Shown here piece by piece: positions 1-5,382 of a stretch of DNA of 10,017 bases. Positions within the stretch are counted from its first letter, which is position 1. Each line of letters begins with the position of its first letter. The notes below the pieces were generated by a model. The model was not told the origin of the DNA. It worked only from the letters and a program-made list of their open reading frames with translations, and did not search any database. Source of the stretch: SYIM01 sp964581825 (lineage in GTDB: Bacteria > Pseudomonadota > Gammaproteobacteria > Burkholderiales > Burkholderiaceae_E); contig CAZORB010000143.1 of assembly GCA_964581825.1 (NCBI GenBank), positions 1-10,017 on the forward strand, read 5' to 3'. A program made the translations under genes and the position numbers.

Positions 1-239
1 TCGCCCAGTGCAACCACCTCACCGGCCACCTCAAGGCCCAGAATCGGCGACGCGTCTTTCGGCGGCGGGTAGCTGCCCGAGCGTTGCGCGACATCGGGTC
101 GATTAACGCCCGCATAAGCGACCCGCACCAGCACCTGACCGGGGCCGGGCTGAGGCACAGGGCCCGTGGTGACACGGATGACCTCGGGGCCGCCGCCCGC
201 GCCGTGATCGGTGTGACGCATTGTGGAGGGGATACTCAT
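1..239 (-). CDS. NAD(P)H:quinone oxidoreductase, PIG3/zeta-crystallin type (5' part only)
   Basis: Only the first 79 codons are in the window; the gene continues past position 1. The readable product starts MSIPSTMRHTDHGAGGGPEV and has a segment with GVNRPDVAQRSGSYPPP followed by ILGLEVAGEV. This is the N-terminal GroES-like domain of medium-chain dehydrogenases of the PIG3 (TP53I3-like) quinone oxidoreductase group, which use NADPH to reduce quinones and lack the catalytic zinc site of alcohol dehydrogenases. The NADPH-binding Rossmann domain lies outside the window. The ATG at 239 has an AAGGA ribosome site at 249-253 with a 9-nt spacer; a second in-frame ATG at 221 is possible but has no better site. 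It begins 35 nt after the permease stop with no visible terminator, so it is probably the last visible gene of the transport operon. The family call is firm; the substrate is unknown. Confidence 0.85.
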   Translation of the reverse strand, partial: MSIPSTMRHTDHGAGGGPEVIRVTTGPVPQPGPGQVLVRVAYAGVNRPDVAQRSGSYPPPKDASPILGLEVAGEVVALG

Positions 240-274
240 GATGAAATTTCCTTCTAACGAACCGGGGCGCAAGC

Positions 275-1171
275 TTACTCGCGAATTCGGAGCGCGCCTT
301 CACCGCCGCGACGGATCGCTGGAATCGCGAGGGTTGCCAGCACGAAAACGCCGGTGATGAACTTGAGGTCAGATGGACGCAGGCCAGCAGCAAGCGCAGC
401 CGAAATAACCTGGTAGTAAACAATTGCGCCAACCACCGGCGCCAGCACCTGGCGCGCGAGCGTACGGGTGCCTACCAGCGTTTCACCCAAAATCAGGGCG
501 GCCAGGCCGTTAATCAGCACGCCAAAGCCCAGGTTGACATCGGCAAAGCCCTGGTTCTGTGCAAGCAGTCCGCCGGCCAACGCCGCGAGTGCGTTGGCCA
601 GCCCTAAACCGGCGATGGTGTAGGCGGCAACATTAACGCCCTGCGCCTTGGCCATCGGAATGCTGGAGCCGACCGCGCGCATTGCCGCGCCAATGCGCGT
701 GCGCAGAAACCACCAGAGCGCGGCGCCCGTGGCTGCCACCATCGCAGCGAGCATGAGCGCCTGCCAGAGCGAATCGCCTTTACGATCGCCCAAGGCCAGA
801 CCAAATACGTTGTCGAAGGTAAACAGCGGCACATTAGGCTGGCCCATGATGCGCAGATTGACGCTGTAGAGCATGGTGAGCACGATGATGCCGCACAGCA
901 GCGTATTGACCTTGACCCGCTCGTGAATCCAGCCTGTTGCGCATCCGGCAAGAAAACCGATTGCCGCAGCGGCCAGTAACGCGAGAATTGGATTCCAGCC
1001 GCTCACCATGCAGGCGGCGCACACTGCGGCGCCAAGCGGAAAGCTGCCTTCGCTGGTCAGATCCGGAAAGTTAAGCACCCGAAACGGTAACCAGATTGCG
1101 AGCGCGACGAAGGCGTAGAGCAGGCTCTGAACTAGCGTAACCGGAACCAGTGCAACAAAGGCGTCGAGCAT
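275..1171 (-). CDS. ABC transporter permease, TrpY-like (BPD_transp_2 fold)
   Basis: A 298-residue very hydrophobic protein with about eight to nine predicted membrane segments (by eye near residues 9-30, 45-60, 62-82, 91-110, 135-155, 184-205, 217-258 and 271-288). The early segment with SEGSFPLGAAV and the late segment with GFGVLINGLAALILGE are typical of the permeases that pair with TrpX-type binding proteins, a family related to the branched-chain amino-acid permeases LivH/LivM. It would form the inner-membrane channel, probably as a homodimer, since only one permease gene is present. The ATG at 1171 lies 2 nt after the ATPase stop (TGATCATG) and has no clear ribosome site, which suggests translational coupling. 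It belongs with the ATPase and binding protein just upstream. The transported compound cannot be read from the sequence; tryptophan/tyrosine is the usual database label, not a demonstrated fact here. Confidence 0.93.
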   Translation of the reverse strand: MLDAFVALVPVTLVQSLLYAFVALAIWLPFRVLNFPDLTSEGSFPLGAAVCAACMVSGWNPILALLAAAAIGFLAGCATGWIHERVKVNTLLCGIIVLTMLYSVNLRIMGQPNVPLFTFDNVFGLALGDRKGDSLWQALMLAAMVAATGAALWWFLRTRIGAAMRAVGSSIPMAKAQGVNVAAYTIAGLGLANALAALAGGLLAQNQGFADVNLGFGVLINGLAALILGETLVGTRTLARQVLAPVVGAIVYYQVISAALAAGLRPSDLKFITGVFVLATLAIPAIRRGGEGALRIRE

Positions 1172-1173
1172 GA

Positions 1174-1983
1174 TCAGGCGAGCAGCATCTTGTCATCGAC
1201 CAGATGAAACTTCTCCACCAGGCCTTCCACCGTCAACTGAGATTTTTGCTCGCCAGTCACGTCCAGCACGATGCGGCCCGCATGCATCATCAGCAGTCGA
1301 TTGCCAAAGCGCAGCGCGTGCGACATGTTGTGCGTGACCATCAGGGTGGTGAGCTGAGCGCCGCCAATCGCAGCGAGCGTGGCGTTCATCACGGCTTCGG
1401 CGGTACGAGGATCGAGCGCCGCGGTGTGCTCATCGAGCAGCAGAAGCGCAGGGCGTTTCATCACGGCCATGAGTAGCGCAAGGGCCTGCCGTTGTCCGCC
1501 AGACAGCATGGACACCTTGGTGCTGAGCCGCGATTCCAGTCCCAGCCCCAGGTCGGCGAGCAGCCGCGCATATCGTTCACGCCCGCTGCGCGACAGGGCG
1601 GACGCAAGCGTTCTCGTGTCGCCCCGCGACTCGGCAACCGCCAGGTTTTCCTCGATGGTCATGGTGGCGGCGGTACCAATCAGCGGGTCTTGAAACACGC
1701 GCGAGATCCAGCGCGCCCGGCGGTGAGTGGGAAGCCGGGTGAGATCGTCAGCGCCGATGCTGACTGCGCCCGCATCAAGCGCCACTTCGCCCGCCAGTGC
1801 ATTCAAGAGCGTTGACTTGCCGGCGCCGTTCGAGCCGATGACCACTGCGAAGTCGCCGGGCGACAGCGTAAGGTCAACACCGTCAAGCGCAATACGCTCA
1901 TCGGCGCTACCCGGATGAAAGGTTTTCCTGAGTCCCGCCGCCGTGAGTCCGGCTATGGCGCCCATCGCCTGAACCACGAGCAC
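1174..1983 (-). CDS. ABC transporter ATP-binding protein, TrpZ-like
   Basis: A 269-residue single nucleotide-binding domain that powers the adjacent permease. Visible motifs: Walker A GSNGAGKST (residues 50-58), Q-loop glutamine (98, in RVFQDP), signature LSGGQ (160-164), Walker B ending LLLDEH (D184, E185) and H-loop histidine (218, in MVTHN). The histidine after the catalytic glutamate (DEHTAALDP) is a hallmark I associate with the TrpZ/YtrB-like ATPases that serve TrpX-type importers. The frame opens with GTG at 1983, directly abutting the TAA stop of the binding-protein gene; an in-frame ATG at 1965 (MGAIAGL...) is an equally reasonable start, giving 263 residues. Neither has a clear Shine-Dalgarno site, so coupling to the upstream gene is likely. 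All catalytic motifs are intact. Confidence 0.94.
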   Translation of the reverse strand: MLVVQAMGAIAGLTAAGLRKTFHPGSADERIALDGVDLTLSPGDFAVVIGSNGAGKSTLLNALAGEVALDAGAVSIGADDLTRLPTHRRARWISRVFQDPLIGTAATMTIEENLAVAESRGDTRTLASALSRSGRERYARLLADLGLGLESRLSTKVSMLSGGQRQALALLMAVMKRPALLLLDEHTAALDPRTAEAVMNATLAAIGGAQLTTLMVTHNMSHALRFGNRLLMMHAGRIVLDVTGEQKSQLTVEGLVEKFHLVDDKMLLA

Positions 1984-2961
1984 TTACTGGATCACGCAGT
2001 TTGCGCAGCCCTTGTAGGCCTCGGGGACCGAGACCTTGTAGCGCTCCATCTGACGAGCGGAAAAGAACGCTTCGTGATCTTTTGGGTTGGGACGGTGGTT
2101 CGACATCTCGGCAGGTTTTTTGCCTCGCAGGATATCGGCCGCCATACGACCTGCGATGGTTCCCAGAATTTCATACGAGGTACCGTAACTGGCGACCGCG
2201 CCGTGATCGCGAACGATGGGGAACGAGGCTGCGATAAGCGGCACGTTGATCTGGTTGGACGCCGCAGCGATAGCCGGCGCCGCCGGGATCAGCAGGTTCG
2301 ACGGAAGGATGTAGATGAAGTCGGTTCCGCGAAGCGATTGGATTCGCGGTGCAATGTCGTTGACCGTGTCCACCGCCACCGCGCGCACCTCCAGGCCCAG
2401 CTTCGCTCCGGCCGCTTTGGCAAGCTCGGTGTGGGTAACGTCATTGGCCTCACCCGGATTGAACGGCAGGCCCACCGCCTTGGCTTTCGGGAACAGGCTC
2501 TTGCCGAAAGCAAGCACGGCTTCCATGTCGTGGAGGTTGGAAACGCCCACATAGCGGTCGCTGCCTTTTTCCCAGGACGACACAAGGCCAGCCTTGATCG
2601 GGTCCGACACAATGCCAAACACAATGGGCAGATTCTGGTTCTTGATGACGCCGCGGGCTGCCTGCGATACCGGCGTCGTGATGGTGAACAGTAGCGCTGG
2701 ATTGCGCGACTCGGCCTGCGCGAGCAGTTGAGGAATCAGTGCCGGATTGAAGTTGCCCATGCTTTGCGTGAAGACAATATCTTTGCCCTCGGCGAATCCC
2801 TGGCGAACCAGCTCTTCGCGAAACCCTTTCTCGGTTTGAGCCAGGGTGGGATGCGGACCATTGACCGCGATGGCGACCACGCGCTGCGCCTGAGCCGGGG
2901 CGGCGACAAGGGTTGCCGCAACCGATGCGGCAGCGAAGACGCTGCGAATACTTGCTTTCAT
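1984..2961 (-). CDS. ABC transporter substrate-binding protein, TrpX-like (ABC_sub_bind family)
   Basis: A 325-residue periplasmic solute-binding protein. It starts with a Sec signal peptide (MKASIRSVF..., likely cut after A25 in PAQA-Q); with no lipobox cysteine it should be a soluble periplasmic protein. The mature part has two alternating alpha/beta lobes with family-typical segments: ITTPVSQAA, SDPIKAGLV, GVSNLHDMEA and LPFNPGEAND. The frame is open further upstream to 3102, but that extension lies inside the acyl-CoA dehydrogenase gene; the ATG at 2961 has a near-perfect ribosome site (AGGAGGAG, 2967-2974) and immediately yields the signal peptide. It starts 38 nt after the dehydrogenase stop and abuts the ATPase gene. 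The only two cysteines of the whole protein sit at the extreme C-terminus (C319, C322 in GCANCVIQ). Ligand unknown; database relatives are labelled tryptophan/tyrosine binding. Confidence 0.93.
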   Translation of the reverse strand: MKASIRSVFAAASVAATLVAAPAQAQRVVAIAVNGPHPTLAQTEKGFREELVRQGFAEGKDIVFTQSMGNFNPALIPQLLAQAESRNPALLFTITTPVSQAARGVIKNQNLPIVFGIVSDPIKAGLVSSWEKGSDRYVGVSNLHDMEAVLAFGKSLFPKAKAVGLPFNPGEANDVTHTELAKAAGAKLGLEVRAVAVDTVNDIAPRIQSLRGTDFIYILPSNLLIPAAPAIAAASNQINVPLIAASFPIVRDHGAVASYGTSYEILGTIAGRMAADILRGKKPAEMSNHRPNPKDHEAFFSARQMERYKVSVPEAYKGCANCVIQ

Positions 2962-2966
2962 GATGT

Positions 2967-2974
2967 CTCCTCCT
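2967..2974 (-). promoter_or_regulatory. Strong ribosome binding site of the TrpX-like gene
   Basis: On the minus strand this reads AGGAGGAG and ends 5 nt before the ATG at 2961. It is the strongest Shine-Dalgarno site in the window and decides the start of the binding-protein gene against a longer upstream frame. A strong site here fits the usual need for excess binding protein over membrane components. Confidence 0.85.
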
Positions 2975-2999
2975 GTTATAGGTTGCAGGCGTTGCGCGT

Positions 3000-4178
3000 T
3001 TAGAGCGCTCGTCCGATGATTTCCCGCATGATTTCGTTGGTGCCGGCATAGATGCGATGAACCCGCGCGTCGGCCCACATTCTGGCAATGGGGTACTCCC
3101 ACATATAGCCGTTACCACCGTGGAGCTGCAGGCAGGCATCGAGCACCTCATCCTGCACTTCGGTTGAATAAAGCTTTGCCATAGCGGCGGTGTGCATGTC
3201 GAGTTCGCCGCGCACATGCAGTTCGATGCAGCGGTCGGTGAAGATGCGCAATGCCTGAGTTTTGGTTGCGCAGTTGGCCAGTTGAAAGCGGGTGTTTTGA
3301 AAATCAAACACCGGTTGCCCGAAAGCCTTGCGGTCTTTTACATAGCGGATGGTTGCATCGAGCGCCGCCTCGCAGGTAGAGGCGGCACGCACCGCCACCA
3401 GAATCCGCTCCTGCACCAGTTCCGACATCAGGACCTTCCAGCCGCCGTTTTCCTCGCCCAGCATGCTTGACGCGGGTACGCGTACGTTGTCGAAAAAGAG
3501 CTCGGCCGTGTCCTGCGCTTTGTTGCCGAGTTTTTTGAGATTTCTGCTTTTTCGGTAGCCAGGCAGCGAGGTATCGACCAAAAACAGCGAGACGCCTTTG
3601 GCTTTTCGGGCTGTATCGGTTTTCGTAACCAGAACGATCAGGTCGCCGACGATGCCGTTGGTAATGAAAATCTTCGAGCCGTTGATGACATAGTGATCGC
3701 CGTCGCGAACCGCGGTGGTTCGGACGCCAGCGAGATCGCTGCCGGAGGAGGGCTCGGTCATGCCTATCGAAGCGACTGCATCGCCTGTGGCGAGCTTGGG
3801 CAGCCATTCGCGCTTTTGTTCTTCGGTGCCATGGCGAACCAGATAGGGCGCAACGATGCCAGTGTGCAGTTCAAAAGCCGGGGCTGCCATGCCGACCCGA
3901 GCATGCTCCTCAGTGGCCACGGCGAGAAAGCGAAAGTCTTCACCAGATCCACCGTATTCATCGGGAATACCGGCACCCAAAATGCCCACATCGCCAAAGC
4001 GCTTCCAGATTGATTTGGGCACCATGCCCTGATCTTCCCAATCGGCCATACCGGGAACCAGTTCGGCTTCGTAGAAGCGACGAACCATCTGGCGAAAGGC
4101 CTCGTGGTCGGAGTCATAGAGCGTGCGGGGGACGCGGAGCGCGGGGAGGGCGGCAGAGGAATCGATTCGGGCGTTCAT
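3000..4178 (-). CDS. Acyl-CoA dehydrogenase (long-chain/isovaleryl-like active site)
   Basis: A full-length 392-residue FAD enzyme that inserts an alpha-beta double bond into an acyl-CoA and passes electrons to ETF. Domains: N-terminal helical domain (about 20-130), beta-barrel domain (about 135-235, with GMTEPSSGSDLAG and the FAD-contacting FITNG) and C-terminal helical domain (about 245-390, with RKAFGQPVFDFQ, LHGGNGYMWEYPIAR and IYAGTNEIMREII). In short- and medium-chain enzymes the catalytic glutamate is in the YEGT position; here that residue is A378. A glutamate is present at E257 in LVQERIL, matching where long-chain and isovaleryl-CoA dehydrogenases carry their base, so the enzyme should be active. 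The ATG at 4178 gives the expected length but lacks a clear ribosome site. It is the first gene after the intergenic region and lies 38 nt upstream of the TrpX-like gene, suggesting oxidation of a CoA thioester derived from the imported compound. The acyl substrate is unknown. Confidence 0.95.
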   Translation of the reverse strand: MNARIDSSAALPALRVPRTLYDSDHEAFRQMVRRFYEAELVPGMADWEDQGMVPKSIWKRFGDVGILGAGIPDEYGGSGEDFRFLAVATEEHARVGMAAPAFELHTGIVAPYLVRHGTEEQKREWLPKLATGDAVASIGMTEPSSGSDLAGVRTTAVRDGDHYVINGSKIFITNGIVGDLIVLVTKTDTARKAKGVSLFLVDTSLPGYRKSRNLKKLGNKAQDTAELFFDNVRVPASSMLGEENGGWKVLMSELVQERILVAVRAASTCEAALDATIRYVKDRKAFGQPVFDFQNTRFQLANCATKTQALRIFTDRCIELHVRGELDMHTAAMAKLYSTEVQDEVLDACLQLHGGNGYMWEYPIARMWADARVHRIYAGTNEIMREIIGRAL

Positions 4179-4218
4179 GGGCTTATACGGCAGGAAGTGG
4201 AAGAGGGGCTTGATGTCT

Positions 4219-4232
4219 GAAGTGTACGCTTC
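4219..4232. promoter_or_regulatory. Candidate operator: 14-bp near-palindrome
   Basis: The plus strand reads GAAGTGTACGCTTC, which matches its own reverse complement at 12 of 14 positions (GAAG, six central bases, CTTC). It sits 41 nt upstream of the acyl-CoA dehydrogenase ATG and overlaps the best -10-like hexamer, the usual position for a repressor site. TetR-, MarR- or GntR-type dimers bind sites of this kind, but no regulator gene is in the window to pair it with. Inference from symmetry and position only. Confidence 0.35.
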
Positions 4233-4261
4233 TCATGGTCCGAAGCCCACCCAGATCTGCA

Positions 4262-4282
4262 CCCGTACCCCCCCCTACGCCC
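4262..4282 (-). other. G-quadruplex-capable tract
   Basis: On the minus (coding) strand the tract holds GGG, a 4-nt loop, eight consecutive G, a 3-nt loop and GGG, satisfying the four G-triplet pattern with short loops. It lies about 85 nt upstream of the dehydrogenase start and 3 nt from the assembly gap. Structure formation is inferred, not shown. Confidence 0.4.
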
Positions 4283-4285
4283 TTC

Positions 4286-4295
4286 NNNNNNNNNN
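4286..4295. other. Assembly gap (10 N)
   Basis: Ten undetermined bases. A round number of N usually marks a scaffold join of unknown true length, so the physical distance, and even the adjacency, of the genes on the two sides is uncertain. No gene recognised here is interrupted by it: the dioxygenase-like gene ends at 4336 and the dehydrogenase begins at 4178. Confidence 0.95.
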
Positions 4296-4335
4296 AAGTG
4301 TGCGCGGCGCGTGGTCCGCATCGTACGCAAGCGTG

Positions 4336-5382
4336 TCACCGCAAGGCCTCCTGAAGCGCTCCCTGGTCAACCACGACACGTTCATCGAGCGTGATCGTGC
4401 AGTGGCGGATCGGAAGGTCGAAGTGGCCCAGCGTGTGCCGCCCGGCCACCTCGTTGGCGCCGGTGGAGTAAAGAAAATTTCCAGCGAAAGCGCGGAGTTC
4501 TGTGCCGTTGAAATCGCGTCGGTCATAAAAGGTCATTGCATCCCAGCGGGCTGCGGGGTTCATTCCCCAGCCGACATGAGAGACCGCATACGCTTCGCGA
4601 TCGCCCCAGGCGGCGAAATAGCCCCGCATCATGTCGGCGTCCGCGCCGGTGCCTTCGATGGCGGTGACGTAGTCATTTTCGATGGTGAGCTTGACGGTAT
4701 CCACCAGGTATCGCTTGAAGGTGAGGTTGACGTCACCCGGCGCCATGACCAGAGTGCCGTTGACCGAGCCAGCGGCCGGAAAGGCAAGGCAGAGGCCGCC
4801 TGGCCAGTGGGTGACCGAACCGGGCCGGCTCGAGTAGCCCCAGACGCCGCCAACGCGCGCCCCGGCAAGCGATACGCGAAGATCGGAGCCGGCCTTGGAT
4901 GTGACGTGCATCGCTTTGGCTTCTTTCAGCCAGCGCATGGCGAGCTTCACCTTGGGCTCAAGCGCCGGGTCTGGCAGCAGGCGCTCCAGCGCTTCCGGGT
5001 GCTCGTTGGAGATCATGAGCAGGCGGGCTCCACCCTTCAGGATGTCGGGCAGCTCTACCGAATGGAGCAGTCCTTCCACCGTGAGATCCGCCACCAGCGT
5101 GGAGGCTGCCAGCGCCATCACCACCGGCTGAAGACGCTGCAGCGCGTCGCTGGCGCCGGTGGAGCGAACGGGAGCCGGCGCGCTCAGGCGCGGGCTCGGG
5201 AGCACAACATGGAAAGGCCGTGCGCCAATTCGTAGCAGCGCGAGTTCGGCCAGTTCGACGTTGATCTGCCGCGATTGCGTTTCCGACAGAACCGCTACCG
5301 CATCGCCTGCCTGCACGCCGCAGCGCGTGAACACGTCGGCGAAGCAGTCAATCCATTTGCCTTCAATTCGTTCGCGCAGCAA
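4336..5382 (-). CDS. NicX-like non-heme iron dioxygenase (2,5-dihydroxypyridine 5,6-dioxygenase family)
   Basis: A 348-residue cytoplasmic protein resembling NicX, the Fe(II) extradiol-type enzyme that opens 2,5-dihydroxypyridine to N-formylmaleamate in nicotinate degradation; the family shares its fold with M29 aminopeptidases and is sometimes mislabelled leucyl aminopeptidase. Candidate iron ligands are all present: H269 (SHVGWG), H320 and D322 (GHFDLP), corresponding to H265, H318 and D320 of Pseudomonas putida NicX as I recall it. Also conserved are SKAGSDLRVSL (162-172), the HWPGG segment (192-196) and RAFAGNFLYSTG (297-308). A glutamate that I recall in the TEYGY segment of NicX is replaced here (GVWGY, about residue 180), so the substrate may differ. 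The start is TTG at 5382, with AGGAA (5388-5392) 5-6 nt upstream, overlapping the hydrolase gene by 20 nt; the next in-frame ATG would delete about 90 residues. No NicD, NicF or NicE homologue is visible nearby. Confidence 0.85.
   Translation of the reverse strand: MLRERIEGKWIDCFADVFTRCGVQAGDAVAVLSETQSRQINVELAELALLRIGARPFHVVLPSPRLSAPAPVRSTGASDALQRLQPVVMALAASTLVADLTVEGLLHSVELPDILKGGARLLMISNEHPEALERLLPDPALEPKVKLAMRWLKEAKAMHVTSKAGSDLRVSLAGARVGGVWGYSSRPGSVTHWPGGLCLAFPAAGSVNGTLVMAPGDVNLTFKRYLVDTVKLTIENDYVTAIEGTGADADMMRGYFAAWGDREAYAVSHVGWGMNPAARWDAMTFYDRRDFNGTELRAFAGNFLYSTGANEVAGRHTLGHFDLPIRHCTITLDERVVVDQGALQEALR

Larger units (their letters stand above)
4220..4318. repeat. Imperfect direct repeat on both sides of the N run
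   Basis: The 23 bases at 4220-4242 and the 23 bases at 4296-4318 match at 18 positions without gaps, both beginning AAGTGT and ending TGGTCCG. The two copies are separated by the G-rich tract and the ten undetermined bases. This may be a pair of regulator half-sites, a small tandem duplication that broke the assembly, or chance similarity in GC-rich DNA. Confidence 0.35.
4179..4335. other. Intergenic region between the two gene blocks, interrupted by an assembly gap
   Basis: This 157-nt stretch is the longest non-coding interval in the window. It contains, from the dehydrogenase side, a near-palindrome (4219-4232), a run of eight C (4268-4275) inside a G-quadruplex-capable tract on the minus strand, ten undetermined bases, and the tail after the dioxygenase-like gene. 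No convincing terminator hairpin is visible after 4336. Any promoter of the dehydrogenase/importer operon should lie here; a weak -10-like TACACT (4221-4226, minus strand) with a poor TGGGCT (4244-4249) 17 nt upstream is the best I can see. Confidence 0.6.

Noticed and set aside
1915..2694. Plus-strand open frame of 259 codons opposite the ATPase and binding-protein genes
   Set aside because: It is the antisense shadow of two clear genes; composition (Arg/His/Gly-rich) is typical of GC-rich antisense frames and no domain is recognisable.
2962..3102. N-terminal extension of the TrpX-like protein
   Set aside because: The extra 47 residues lie inside the acyl-CoA dehydrogenase gene, and the ATG at 2961 has a very strong ribosome site and is followed at once by a signal peptide.
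2450..3307. Minus-strand open frame of 285 codons in a second frame across the dehydrogenase and binding-protein genes
   Set aside because: It is out of frame with both family-matching proteins and its product has no recognisable features.
4183..4236. Possible 17-codon leader ORF (minus strand) ending 4 nt before the dehydrogenase ATG
   Set aside because: It has no clear ribosome site and its sequence shows no attenuator-like codon run; a frame this short is expected by chance.
4296..4335. Transcription terminator after the NicX-like gene
   Set aside because: The GC-rich bases after the stop do not form a convincing stem followed by a T-run on the minus strand before the gap begins.
4123..5235. 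Long plus-strand open frame of about 370 codons running through the N gap
   Set aside because: It reads across undetermined bases and is antisense to the dehydrogenase start and the well-supported NicX-like gene; its translation is rich in Arg, Gly and His with no family character.
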